Numbered from the stretch's first letter, positions 22,186 through 34,973 are shown. The stretch is DNA of 64,000 bases from Escarpia spicata (GCA_963995525.1 OZ023214.1:51333880-51397879); one strand, 5' to 3'. The notes: generated by a model not told the origin, from the letters alone. Program-made: numbers and translations.

Positions 22186-25100
22186 GTTTACATGAAACCT
22201 GTCATAATCACTTAAATCATTCAACTTCCTTTTGTTGACATCGTTTTCTTTATGCCAGTGTTTAGTTTTGTTAATGAAAAGATAGAAATTGGCTGTTGTT
22301 AGCTCTGAATAATATTAATTTGTTGTGTACTTGTTTCACATTTGGCATGTTATAGCGTATATAATGACCATTCGATCAGCCAGTGCAATGTCAGTTGGGT
22401 CTCTCGTTCACACGTGTTTTAAACTATCTGGTTGTATATGTCACGTATCATAACATCTTTATTTCGCGTATTGAAATGGCAGTTGTACAGTTTTCAAAAT
22501 ACTGTTATTCCAGAAATGACATTGTTCATACCATCATGGCGTAAGCTATAGATTTACATTTAGTTCTGTTCGCATTTCGCTCCATGTCTACGTATACTGT
22601 TTACAATAAAACTAAATAGTTGTTACATGTTAAGCACAAAACGAACGTGCATTGCATTTTTGATCACCTACCAGATAGATAGTGGAACAAACCGACAGAT
22701 GGCGACAGGAGTCTGTGACGAATGGATGCATCGACTGCATCACATACATATATGTTCCAGTGTTATAACTCTTAAGTGTTAACAGAATCACAAATCTGCA
22801 TACCTGTTCTTAGGTCAATGTTTAATGCAACAGCAGATCTATGAAATATTGTTACTGTGATTATATCTGGATATATTTTCCTACTACCTGGTTCATGCTG
22901 GGTGCCGATGTGAGATTCAGTGATCAACCTACACTTAGTTGTCGTAAACCTGTTGTAAAATGTAAACGAAACGCCATGATACGTAGATTCGTGTTAGCTT
23001 TTGTTTACGGCTGAAGAAGTAATATGCACCAAGCTTGGGATATATGATATCGTTCAATGTCTAAAAAGCGTTCCCATCTAGTCAGTATTTAAGATCCGAA
23101 GCATTCATGGCGCTCCATTCATGAAAATGTTTACCGATACCATCATCAACATATCGGAAGTTGTAAAAAGATATTGCATAGTCGTCTTTGTGTAGCAACA
23201 GTTTTGAGTACCCAGAGTACCTATATCAATCGCAGCTTGTTGTGGTGTTTGAGGAGTGCGGTCGAAACGCCTTGACTTACTTAAACGTCGACCGGTAGAA
23301 AGCAAAACTGCAACTTCATAAAACAACATTAAAAAACATTCCTTCTAAACCAAATATAACCTTTAAATACAACTTACAAAATCAAACGTTAGATTACTTT
23401 TTCAAACATCCGTACGATTCTACGAACAATATACGGGTCACATGAATTGTTTACTTACAACTTATTTGTTTTTATCTAGTTTATATGTTATGTAAATGTT
23501 CACCGTAGTATCATTGTATTCGTCGTAGTAGTTGTATTTTCGTAATCGTCACTAACCTAACCATAATTACAACTATAGAAATGGCAACATGCTCTTTATT
23601 ACCATCAATGATGGTGATAAAGAGTCATTGTTTCCACCATCATCGATGTTGTCGTCAATGTTGTCTCCTTCATCTTTTATTGGTGTAGCTTATTGATCTC
23701 TTGCGACTGCTTTAACTGCACCACTTGGTGACAATAGTATTAATACCAATTCGTGTGTTCTCGTTGACAGCCGCAGGATGACGGGTGTGGATGAAGCCAC
23801 TGTCCTACAGCCAAGGTCACCAACAGTTCAACGGCCGCCGCTCGCCCAGTGACACTTTGAAACAAGCACACAAAGGATCGCTGTTGGTCCGCAACCTCCA
23901 GACTCCCGATACCTAGTATTTCAGTTCACCAATAACACAGACCACTGCAAACTGAAACAAGCCACAGTGAACACTTTTACACGGAATTTGATTCAAGATC
24001 GAATATTTCACACCACAATGTGGTGGCCTACCATTAAATTCATCTCCACCAGTTCAATCGATATCATACGAATCTTACGACAAACTACCGAAGTTGGATT
24101 ACCTGTTGACATCCCGCGGATCTGCGGTGCGCGTTTTGTTATTCTTTGGTGAACGTTTCACATGGCTGTGACTTGTGACAATGAAACGTTTCTGATCTCA
24201 ATTATACCAAAGAACGCTGTTTGCACGAAGTTAATTTATTTTGAATTAGACGTAGCAGTTATCGCGTATTGATAAGCAGGGTGAGGCTAAGGCTGTAGAT
24301 CATGGTCGGTGTTATGACGTCAGTTATCTTCACCTTCGTCTTTGATCAGCCGATGTCCACTAACGTTTGGAGGACAAATATAAGCCTACGGAACTGTACT
24401 ATCTGGTTGTCCTATATTTAATTTGCCAATTGTCTTTTTAAATCCGTTTTTGGACAGAATGAATTGTGAAGAAAGCGAGAAATACAATGGTGGAGAAAGG
24501 AATGAAGTGAATCGTGAGAGCGATTGAACATATCCGTCAATAAGAATCCTATCTTAGATGCTCTGATAAATACCTAGGATGTTGACAATTTTTAAAACAA
24601 CCAAGTAATTTGCGTAGTCGCTATACAATACACAACCGGTACTGAACATAATATGCCATAACAATTACGACCGCCACATATATGTTTCATATGTTTCAAT
24701 TAAATAGCAGTGTTTGAAAAGTTAGATAGTGCGACCATTCAAAGGAAAAACCATGGTAGGGTAGTATTTTATATCACACTTACTTTATATAGTATAAACA
24801 GCATATATTATAGCATATTAACAACCTAAAGATTTCAATGAACCTCACCTGTGTAATACAATTTGACCGTTAATATCACGTTTATTACATTAAACGTTAA
24901 ACGTGATATTCCAGTAGAACGGCGAAGTTGATATTCATAGATAAATATAACGGCGTAAGTTCTACCATTAGTTTTAGGAAAATATGAATGTGAAAACAAT
25001 GGGTGTGAACTACTAAGGCGATGTGATTGGCAACGCGTCAATAAATTGTGACAGGTTAGATCATTCAACCATAGTAGTTCCATAAACACAATTGGTTAGC

Positions 25101-25275
25101 GCAATGTTGGTAATCAGGAAACAGCAATTGATGTGTGTCTTCCCTAAAGCTGAAACAAGATTGACGAATGCATCGATACAAATAAATGTTATCTAACAGT
25201 TACACTACACGTGTTTATTTTCATTTTATTTACTAAGATGTATAAATTGTGGTACGACACATCTACAGCGACGGC
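22186..25275. other. Unassigned 3.1-kb stretch
   Basis: No convincing exon, transposon protein or tandem repeat. A GC-richer patch at 23770-23860 (after an acceptor-like ttctcgttgacag) has only a short frame (26 codons) and was not accepted. The minus frame 23105-23329 is unrecognised. Confidence 0.45.
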
Positions 25276-25278
25276 AAA

Positions 25279-25400
25279 TACATATATACATACATACGTG
25301 CATACGTGCATACGTGCATACGTGCATGCATACGTGCATACGTGCATACGTGCATACGTGCATACGTGCATACGTGCATACGTGCATACGCACATACGCA
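25279..25400. repeat. (CATACGTG)n microsatellite
   Basis: An 8-base unit repeats about 12-13 times (25292-25390) with catac variants at both ends. It directly abuts the truncated 5' end of a Penelope-like copy. Confidence 0.95.
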
Positions 25401-25402
25401 CT

Positions 25403-26638
25403 CGTTCCATCCGAAACATACTTTCTCTGGTATCCTCAAATGGCAACTATTACGATTTCATAGGATTTGCAACAACAAATCAGACTTTGAGGGAGCCGTA
25501 CAAACACTTTTTCACAGCCTGGGGCAAAGGAATTATACATCGCATTTTTTAGGCACAGTAAAAGCAGTGCCCTAGCGGAAATAAAAAATCAGAACAGGAA
25601 AGAACAGGCCGTGAAATGTCAGGTAAACCTCACCCAACACAAGGAGGCCACCACAGGGCAAAATCAACAATTGCGGTACATCCAACGTGGTGTATCTAAT
25701 TACCTGCAACGCCTGCCCCACAAGATACGTGGGTCTGGCAATCAACACCGAACACGTCTAAATAATCACATATCGGATATACGACACCACAACGACACAC
25801 AAGTGGCCAAGCATTTTAACGGAGCTGGTCACTCAATATCCGATTTGCGAATCACAATCTTGGAATCAGGGGTATTTTCTGACATCGCCTCACTGGAAAC
25901 CATTTACAGACGAAATTGTGAATCAAAATGGATTACAAGACTTAAAACTACGCAACCAGGGGACTGAATGTTAGAGAGGACTCGTTTGATATTATACCTT
26001 TTGTGATTCGCTTCTCCCACCAACGAACAATTGCTAAATTAGTTAAAGCTACCTACAAACTGCTACAAACCGCGTATCCAGAAATTTATAACAGCATTCT
26101 CAAAGAACAAGAATCTGAAAGATATGCTGGTGGCCACCAAATTACAATGAACAATGGACTTCTACAGAACAATGACCTTAGCGCTTAGGACAATGTCAGA
26201 CGTCGTAGTGTTAGTTCAATTGTGTAGTTGTTGGATGGATTAGGCTGCATGTGGGGTTGTCGGGTTGCAGCAGTGCTGGCTCGTACGGCTTCACATGTTT
26301 CCGTCTCCTGTACAACTATGATAAGATAGATATATTTCATGCACTATTTAATGGCTTATTTTGTTTTTACAGGTTTACCGTCCGAAATAATTACTGAATA
26401 CCCATGTATTAATTATTAATACCAGGACACGTGTTTGTGTAGGTGTGGGGTGGTCAGCAGTAGCGGCTCTGTGGACGGCACCACAACTTCGCAATCCCGT
26501 GTTTACTTTAATTTCAACGCATACCTTCGTACGGCCACCGTATGTTTTTTTTAAATACAGCATCGTCCCCCTCTGATTCAGATGGACACCATCGTGTCGC
26601 AAATACTTGTTTTATGTTGTAGCGAACCCTCTGTGATT
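25403..26638 (+). mobile_element. Penelope-like element, 5'-truncated copy 1
   Basis: This aligns in order with 53043-54154. It keeps the end of the reverse transcriptase thumb region (FHRICNNKSDFEGAVQTLF) and a C-terminal domain with RTRLNNHISDIRHHNDTQVA and SISDLRITILESGVFSDIAS, a configuration resembling the second half of the GIY-YIG nuclease region. Compared with copy 2 it lacks about 30 bases around 25623. The frame is broken there and at about 25965 (QPGD then stop). The shared 3' end is tagcgaaccctctgtgatt. The element is non-functional. Confidence 0.75.
26480..26602 (-). other. Antisense SGNH-like motif inside the Penelope-like 3' region
   Basis: The minus strand reads RHDGVHLNQRGTMLYLKKTY. 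D-G-V-H-L-N-x-x-G-T resembles the catalytic Asp-x-x-His block of SGNH esterases. The segment falls in an interval (about 26465-26600) that is absent from Penelope-like copy 2. It may be a separately inserted fragment in copy 1 or a part lost from copy 2. Only the C-terminal motif is present. Confidence 0.35.
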
Positions 26639-27070
26639 GTATATGTACATGTATGTATTCATCTATGTTATTTAACAGGACAGATGAGGTAACCCCTGGT
26701 TACTATCCTCAGCCTTGTCCAATTGGTCATTGTTTAATGTTCAGTGGCATGGGAATGTAACGGCTGAATGCATCCCTGTGCCATGACTGGATAATCACGC
26801 ATTCTCGTCTCCGTTGTAGACCGATCGTCGTTATTTAGATGTACCATTAATCATACATGTTTTTGTTTAGGTTTAATTTAAAAAAATTGTTTTGGAGAGA
26901 AGACCATCTACCCGAAAGGACTAAACTGATTTTATCAGATGTCTGGGTTTAGGGTTCACATTCGCCACCTATACTCCGTTGCCAGTGCATCAGGGTCTTC
27001 GTTCATGTTCCAAATCCTTAACAGAGAATTCTTGAGCCCAGTAAGTTTTGTAATCCATTTTCCTAAAATA
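26639..27070. other. Unassigned stretch
   Basis: No coding signal. Confidence 0.4.
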
Positions 27071-27140
27071 CATACATACATACATACACACTTGCACACA
27101 CATACAGACACGCTAGCACACGCACGCATGCACGCACGCA

Positions 27141-27178
<38 letters not shown>
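27071..27178. repeat. (CATA)n/(CACG)n/(AC)n compound microsatellite
   Basis: catacata, gcacacgcacgc and (ac)n blocks follow one another. Confidence 0.93.
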
Positions 27179-27806
27179 AACTATCGCGCATACAATAAAA
27201 TGTAAGCAGACTTCACAGTTAAAGGGATATATTCCATTCGTTATTAATATAAAAATCATGCTATACAGTACAACAGTACAAACTACATCAATTATAACTT
27301 ACTGACCGGCCAAATATGTTTTATGGAACAGAAACAACTACTGAATTCAACAGTTCAATGTTTTCATAAATCGTCGTGGTGTCACTCAAATCCCCGAATA
27401 GTGAGCTCGGATACCTCCGAAGAGGAATACGTCAATACGAAAACGGCCCTCTGTTGTATACAAAATGGTTTCCTTCAGATACATTTTATTTGAACAACAA
27501 CAATAGGTTAATGAAACATTCCAATCATTTATAATGCATATACAAAGTTTATACTGCATCAAATGATTTTAGGATAAAAATGAAAACACGTCCTGTAACA
27601 AAGTTCTGTCCTTTGTGTAGTTTCACTACTAGGCTAGTTTCACCTTCGCTGTTTTGCTGACGTGTTTGTAAAGGTGGCTGTTGTTTACACAGGACTAATT
27701 GCCCCCGGCGCAACTTAGCAATCTAAAGCTGAATGAGGTATAGTGGCTGTCGCGCTATTGTTTATTACCTTCGTGATGTACGCGAAGACTTTGTTAACCA
27801 GCTAGA
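27179..27806. other. Unassigned stretch
   Basis: No gene, repeat or mobile-element signal. Confidence 0.4.
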
Positions 27807-27998
27807 TTATGACATTGAGATCACAAGAGAGGGTCGATGGTGGCTATGTATCAAATTGGTGCAGTAGTCGCTGTTGTAATTGATGTTTGTACTGCTAAAC
27901 CCGCATCAGTCACATGAAACGACAGTATTGTCTGCAAACAGGGTTTCTCTTTTCCAATTTACTCTGAACAAATAGCAACAATGTGTGCACGTGTTGTC
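27807..27998 (+). repeat. Local duplication, copy A, left part
   Basis: Matches 31635-31828 at high identity (shared words include gtcgatggtggctatgtatc and gacagtattgtctgcaaaca). It is interrupted at 27998/28001 by a CR1-like fragment. Confidence 0.9.
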
Positions 27999-28000
27999 AT

Positions 28001-28778
28001 TGTAAATGCCTCCACACAGGACATGGGAACGAAGATGGACAATATACAATGGGAGGTTCTGTATTAAGTACTACTGTAACAGAAAAGGACTTTGGGCTAA
28101 CCATTAGTGCTGATATGAAGGTTTCAGAGCAGTGCGGAATTGCAGCTTCAAAGGGAAATCAAATCCTTGGATTAATTAGGCGAAACATAACGTATAAGGA
28201 AAAAGAGCTAATAATACTGCTGTACAAAACAATAGTTAGGCCTCATTTAGAATATTGTATTCAAGCGTGGAGGCCATATCGCAGGAAGGACATAGATATG
28301 CTAGAAAGAGTGCAGAGGAGAGCAAATAAAATGATACCAAAACTGAGGGATCTTAGTTACGAAATACGCCTAAAAATGTGGTTTAACAACACTAGAGAGC
28401 AGGAGATTGAGAGGAGATCAGATAGAAGTGTTTAAAATATTGAATGGTTATGAAAATATTGATATAACTATTTTTTTCTCAGTTAAGAAGGATAGAAGGA
28501 CCAGAGGACATGAAGTTACATTAGTAAAGGAGCAGTGTAGATTAGATATAAGAAAGTTCTCATTCTCAGAAAGGACTGTAAATGATTGGAACAGATTAGC
28601 TCCTGATTGTGTTGGTGCTAGTAGCGTGAATATGTTTAAAAATAAAATGGATACATACCTTAAAAGGGCGGGATACACGTAGATAAAAAGTATTGGACTC
28701 TCGATAAGCCAAAAGGCGTCCTTGTCCACCTGCCATCTAGAGTTAATTTTCTGGATGGCAATCTTGTTAAATCTTGAT
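28001..28778 (+). mobile_element. CR1-like LINE 3' fragment inside duplication copy A
   Basis: It is 5' truncated within the reverse transcriptase C-terminus (CKCLHTGHGNEDGQYTMGG) and runs to the LINE 3' end (tggatggcaatcttg ttaaatcttg). Recognisable blocks include RPHLEYCIQAWRPYRRKDID, MLERVQRRANKMIPKLRDLS, and after a frame change KKDRRTRGHEVTLVKEQCRL. A 2-base loss near 28374 (cctaaaaatgtgg against cctaaaagaatgtgg in the other copies) causes the frameshift. It is the same family as 17.8-20.0 kb but in opposite orientation. Confidence 0.88.
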
Positions 28779-28788
28779 ATATATAAAT

Positions 28789-29199
28789 ATTTAGACGAAC
28801 GTACAAAAACGGGTCCTCAGGTGTTTTACGATGTTTCTTTGTTTCTTTGTTTTCTACACGTATCGACATGTACTGTATATCAAATTAAGTTTATATATGA
28901 TATATTAAACGTATAAATTATTTACTGATGTTCCCATGCATACATGTTACCTTAATTAAATTTGCATCCTGTTTTAATCGTCGCGAATCCAGATCCTTCA
29001 TGTTCAAATTATATGTTTGAATAGTTTAAGTAATATCCACAGTCGGTTTAATGGAAGGCTGTAATCATTTGTTTAAATGGTAAAAAATTGCTTTAGTTGT
29101 TACACCTTGTAATTGGCCGTAGCCAGCTGCTGGGCTAACATATAACTTTCAACCAACTCGATTTGTCCGTCGCATATTTTGAGAGTGCAATACAAATCC
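28789..29199 (+). repeat. Local duplication, copy A, right part
   Basis: Matches 32040-32452 at high identity over about 410 bases (shared: gtactgtatatcaaattaag, aattggccgtagccagctgc). Confidence 0.9.
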
Positions 29200-29279
29200 T
29201 TAACACCACCACTGTGAAACATGCATAATCATATTTCACATTGATATGAAGATTCTCTGCCTCCCTGTCACTCTGGCTT

Positions 29280-29641
29280 TCTGTCTCTGTTTGTCTGTCT
29301 GTCTGTCTATACGTCTGTCTGTCTGTCTATATATCTGTCTGTCTCACTTTTTCTTTCGTTTTTTTTCTTTCTCTCTCTCTCTGTCTCTCTCTCAGTCTGT
29401 CTGCTTCTCTGCCTATCTACCTCTCTGTCTCTGTCCGTCTGTCGTCTGTCTGTCTGTATGTCTATATGTCTATGTGTCTATTTGTCTATCTGTCTATCTG
29501 TCTACGTATACCTCTCTGTCACTCTATCTCTTTGTCTGTCTGTCTCTGTCTGTATGTCTCTCATTCCCTCTGTTTGTGTGTTTCTGTATGCTGCCTGTCT
29601 GTCTGTCTGTCTGTGTGTCTGTCTGTCTCTCTCTCTCCCCC

Positions 29642-29674
<33 letters not shown>

Positions 29675-30165
29675 GCTATTTATCTTTCTGTCCTTGTCCT
29701 TCTATCGATCGGTCGGTTGGTCGTTCGGTCTGCCTGTCTGTCTGTCTGTCTGTATGTATGTAGGTTTGTTTGTTTGTTTGTTTATTTGTATGTTTTTCTG
29801 TCTGACTGTCAGTTCTTGTCTGTCTGACTGTCTGACTGTCTGTCTATGCATGCCTATCTCTGTCTCACTCACTCACGCCTCTCACTCTCTGTTTCCCTAT
29901 TTGTTTCTGTCTCTGTCTCTCTGTCTCTCTGTCTCTCTGTCTCTCTGTCTCTCTGTCTCTCTGTCTCTCTGTCTCTCTGTCTCTCTGTCTCTCTGTCTCT
30001 CTGTCACTCTGTCTCTCTGTCTCTATGTCTCTCTGTCTCTCTGTCTCTCTGTCTCTCTGTCTCTCTGTCTCTCTGTCTCTCTGTCTCTCTGTCTCTCTGT
30101 CTCTCTGTCTCTCTGTCTCTCTGTCTCTCTGTCTCTCTGTCTCCCTCTCTCCCTCGCAATCTAAG
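29280..30165. repeat. (CTGT)n/(CTCTGTCT)n array, about 880 bp
   Basis: The first part is an impure ctgt/ctat mix including a C14 run (about 29637-29651) and a ct run. From about 29908 to 30145 it settles into a regular 8-base ctctgtct unit, about 28 copies. The serine/leucine/cysteine-rich frames over it are artefacts. Confidence 0.97.
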
Positions 30166-30369
30166 TATCTCCCTGCCTCCCTCTATCTCTCATCTGCCCC
30201 TCTTCCTCTAGGCCCCTCCTGCCCCAAGGACTGCCCCGTGGTCCCTTAGCTATCGCTGTGGTTTTACTACGTGATGCAGCTTCCCTTCAACCGTCATCAA
30301 GCCGTGATTTCTTGTTCTACTACATCTTCTAATACCTTCGTCTTTCTAATTTACTTTCTGCAGAAGCCA

Positions 30370-30449
30370 ATGCAATTGGAAATACCACACGCGACAGACA
30401 CTAGACGGAATGCAATTGGAAATACCACACGCGACAGACACTAGACGGA
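30370..30449. repeat. Perfect 40-bp tandem duplication
   Basis: The unit starting atgcaattggaaataccaca occurs twice back to back (30370-30409, 30410-30449) with no differences, indicating a very recent event or an assembly artefact. Confidence 0.95.
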
Positions 30450-30715
30450 AAACACAATTGCCGAGTTATTACTAAACCACGAATCTCGTGTGTCTTTGTT
30501 TATACGAGCCATTTCGATAATTCATTGCATCAATAAATTGCATAAATGTCAGCCTGATGTTTTAACCACTACGCGACTGCGCCTTACACTTATAGTGCTA
30601 ATAAACCTTTAGCACTTAGATGAAATACATTCCTGAAGGTTTTTTTTTAACCAACGAATGAACCTCCAGCGCATGGAATGTGAATGTTGACTCATATCAA
30701 CCGGATTGTATCCGG

Positions 30716-30875
<160 letters not shown>

Positions 30876-31015
30876 AACTGTATATGTATATAAACGAAGT
30901 TCTATTCTTATTTCCTTCAACTTGATGGTATCGTCTCAATGTATCGGATTTTAAGCTATAATTAGAATTTGTTTAGTTGAATTTGTGCTGCTTTGTTTCA
31001 AAACAGTAATGCATA

Positions 31016-31045
31016 TATATATATATAAATATATATATATATATG

Positions 31046-31105
<60 letters not shown>

Positions 31106-31197
31106 CACACCTGTATATGTACACATATGTATACATACACACATACCTTAATACATGCATAAGTACGTACGTACGTACATACATACATACATACATA
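31016..31197. repeat. (TA)n and (ATAC)n compound repeat
   Basis: TA tracts at 31016-31105 pass into atac/gtac tetranucleotides up to 31197. A MITE is inserted at the end of this tract. Confidence 0.93.
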
Positions 31198-31198
31198 C

Positions 31199-31446
31199 CA
31201 GGGGCGGATCCAGAGAGGGTAGTCCGGGGGGACACAAAACCTACACTGGCCGGCGAACCAAATGGTGAAGAAAATGTTTCGCTGCTGCGCCGTAACTTCA
31301 GTTTACTGTAACCTGAACGTGGGCACATTTCCAAGGGTCTAGGAGGGCACGGTGACGTGGGCTCTTTCAAAAAAGGTCTACGTGCGCACAAAATTCCAGT
31401 GGGCTAGGGGGGCACATGCCCCCAGGCCTTCCTGGATCCGCCTATG
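31199..31446. mobile_element. Non-autonomous DNA transposon (MITE), 248 bp
   Basis: The inverted ends are CAGGGGCGGATCCAG (31199-31213) and CTGGATCCGCCTATG (31432-31446), matching at 13 of 15 positions. GGCGGATCCAG ends of this type occur in widespread small DNA transposons of animals. The interior is noncoding. The element interrupts an ATAC microsatellite that resumes on the right side (acgtacatacatac). Confidence 0.75.
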
Positions 31447-31634
31447 CATAAATACGTACATACATACAAACAAACATGGATACTATGCACTTATATTCAT
31501 ACATACAAAAACAGAGATGCTATTGAAATGAATATCTTTATTTCACGTTTAGAAATATGTGAAGTTGACACTTAATGTAGATAACATACATACATACATA
31601 CATACATACATAAATGTATACATACATAAATGAC

Positions 31635-31828
31635 TTATGACATTGAGATCACAAGGGAGCGTCGATGGTGGCTATGTATCAAATTGGTGCAGTAGTCGCT
31701 GTTGTAATTTATGTTTGTACTGGCGAAACCCGCATCAGTCACTTGAAACGACAGTATTGTCTGCAAACAGGGTTTCTCTTTTCCAATTTATCCTGAACAA
31801 ATAGGAACAATTTGTGCACATGTTGTTA
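31635..31828 (+). repeat. Local duplication, copy B, left part
   Basis: Partner of 27807-27998, about 3.8 kb away in the same orientation. Confidence 0.9.
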
Positions 31829-31834
31829 CACGGA

Positions 31835-32007
<173 letters not shown>

Positions 32008-32039
32008 GCACACAAAATGTATTCGCATCCTAACACCAG

Positions 32040-32452
32040 TATTTAGACGAACGTACAGAAACTGATCCATAGGTGTTGTACGATGTTTGTTTGTTTCTTT
32101 ATTTTCTACACTTATCAACATGTACTGTATATCAAATTAAGTTTGTATATGATATATTAAACGTATAGATTGTTGACTGATGTACCCATGCATATATGTT
32201 ACCTTAATTAAATTTGCGTCCTGGTTTAGTCGTCGCGAATCCAAATCCTTCATGTTCAAATGATATGTTTGAATAGTTTATGTAATATCCATAGTCGGTT
32301 TAATGGAAGGCTGTAATCATTTGTTTAAATTGTAAAAAATGGCTTTAGTTGTTACACCTTGTAATTGGCCGTAGCCAGCTGCCGGGCTGACATATAATCT
32401 TCAACCAACTGGATTTGTCCGTCGCATATTTTTGAGAGTGCAATACAAATCC
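32040..32452 (+). repeat. Local duplication, copy B, right part
   Basis: Partner of 28789-29199, differing by scattered substitutions and one-base indels. Confidence 0.9.
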
Positions 32453-32538
32453 AATTAAATATATACGTTCATGCATACATACATACATACAAAACCAGTG
32501 GTGCTATCGAAAAAGTTATATTTCAGGTTCACTAACAT

Positions 32539-32561
32539 TTGACCTTGATTTTCAAGGTCAA
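32539..32561. repeat. Perfect palindrome containing TCAAGGTCA
   Basis: TTGACCTTGA and TCAAGGTCAA form 10-bp arms around ttt. Each arm contains TCAAGGTCA, the recognition form of NR5A/ERR-type monomeric nuclear receptors, but palindromes of this kind are also common in transposon ends. Confidence 0.5.
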
Positions 32562-34070
32562 GGACACCAAATCTGACGTGGGTCCACCACTAATCGGAAT
32601 CGCCGTGAAATTTGACATATGATCCAATTTTCATGCTTTTGTCCGCCAAGTAACGATTCGGCCAAAAAATTGGCCTTAAACCAGATTAACTGCAACAGTT
32701 CTGCACGGAAAAAAACCCAGAAGTGGCGCCAGGGATAATTACACACATTTTAAATTGAAACCATTATCGCATTGGTACAAATTATAGTGACCGTCCATCG
32801 TAGCGGATCAGTCCCTCTTTGAGCGTTTCAGGCGCAACTGAATGAATGTGATCGTATAACGTTCGTCTTCATCGCACCAAAACTATGGAAGCTAAAAAGA
32901 TGGCTAATCATCTCCACATGTCCGTCCCGGCTGATCAGCATACACCCTCTGGAATTACTTGTTAGATTAGTTAACACATACCCTAAAAAGGTAGGCATCC
33001 GTATGCAGGCCAAATGCCTTAATTCTCGTAATATCTTTGGTTGAGACTTGGACATCGTACATGTCCACGTTATATCTGCCGCTGCCGCTGCCGATTTGCC
33101 GCAGCTGTTGACCTGTCGCATCAGATTATGAATTAGTAGGTTCGTGATATAAAACTTCGGTCTTCTTACTCTGACTGAGTGGTTAATGACATGGTGGATT
33201 GATCAAAAATAGCCAACGTCCGCTGTATATCTAGCAGGTTTATGTCGCAAGAATGAAGGATTGTTTTAACCTCAACCATTTCATCGGATTACCCATGCTG
33301 CTGACTAAAACGCTGTTGTTGTAATGTAGTCAGCCAGACAATGCAGACGTTACACCATCGACTCCCTAGCTCAGACTGATCTAGGAATTGACGGTATACG
33401 CACTATATACCGCGCGTACTACACAAAAAGAAAGGAACACTTGTCTAAGCTGTCCAACAATATTATGTGTGCCGCAGTGTTAAATCATGTCATACGAACC
33501 AATCTTGCTTTGCCCTTAAGAGCTTTGTTCTGATTATCAAATAACATTCATTATAAGTTTTCACTCTTTTGTGACTGTGAAGGAAATAAACGGCCGATCC
33601 AGTATTTTGGGATATAGCCCCCATAACCGACCGCTGTTTTCTAGGGTTTCGTTTGGCTGTTTCTAATTTGATTTGTTCAAATCTTAAAATAAACGAGATG
33701 TGATAATGAGGCAACTACGTCCCATATGGATTTGGATTTTTGCATTCCGCTTACGTTCTGGTACAGGCATATATGCCCTTCATTTGGGTTTCAACCGAAC
33801 CCATGTTTTTCAGAAAATATTTACTGTATTTTATTTAGACATTACCCAGTGTCCGCCAAGACAAGGCTTGTATGCTACTATGCTACTTCGTCAATCATCA
33901 GAGTGTTTAGTAGAGGTTCTTAATCTTTTTTGGCTGCGACCCAAATTCTAGTCGGGAACATTGTTCTGCGACCCATGCATTCACATTAATTTGTGAATGT
34001 AAACTAAATTATCACAAAATAAATAAGCACAACATAAAATAAATATGAAATCAGAACATTATTATTTTAA
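32562..34070. other. Unassigned stretch with a possible hAT-type end
   Basis: No coding gene. The words gaggttcttaatctttttt and gctgcgaccc at 33914-33942 resemble the AGGTTCTTAACC-type ends of hAT elements, but no partner end was found. Confidence 0.35.
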
Positions 34071-34071
34071 C

Positions 34072-34278
<207 letters not shown>

Positions 34279-34929
34279 ATTTCTATGTCATAGTCATACG
34301 TTCCTAAATCCAGTATTGCCATCACAAGGTTTTGGGCATTGTCACATTCTTTGCTAGCTGCCGATTGAGTCTTTGTCCTCTAAATTGTCATTACACGTGT
34401 TATCGAGGACAGATGAAATGGCGAAGTATCCTTTTACTGCTGTTGATATGGCATCTAAATGCGCTAACCACCTCGTGACACTGAACCTCGTGACGACCTA
34501 CAGGATGTGCGGTTTCAGTTCAATCTTGTGAATAAAATGTCACTGTGTTGAAATGGTTCTTAACATTAAGCTTACAATAACGTTGATGTATCCATAACCA
34601 TTATATAACCATTTCATAATGTTACTAAAACATAGATACAGGATGGAGTATGTGGTTGTAGTAATAATATGTACTATTCCACCACTGCCCACTGAAATCA
34701 GTTTTGAATCACTCAGGCTACTGTTAATTTCAGGAATGTTATTTTCAGGATCGTATTGCAGAAAGTCTTAGCTTAGGGTGGAACACAGGCAATGATTCAT
34801 GCAATTATATTCTAAACTAAAATCGCAAGGCTTTTCATATTGAAACTGTGTTCATGGCAGACCACTGTAGCTGTTTCTTCCCTTTCATCTAGAATCATTT
34901 CGATCGCAGTGCTAAATAACATTTCTGGT
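34279..34929. other. Unassigned stretch upstream of the Gypsy element
   Basis: Searched by eye for a 5' LTR matching the region after 38106 and for a gag frame; neither was seen. Confidence 0.4.
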
Positions 34930-34973
34930 CATTTTGGCGATATTGAATCAAGTGATGACAACTACTGCTATCG

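Noticed and set aside
23770..23860. GC-rich patch after an acceptor-like site
   Set aside because: The only open frame is 26 codons and lacks a donor in phase.
29246..30249. Long Ser/Leu/Cys-rich frames
   Set aside because: Translations of the ctgt/ctctgtct array.
30555..30600. tRNA-like A box on the minus strand (gcgtagtggttaaaac)
   Set aside because: No B box at the proper distance and no SINE body; too little to call.
33914..33960. hAT-type end (aggttcttaatctttttt and gcgaccc)
   Set aside because: The partner end is missing, so no element can be bounded.
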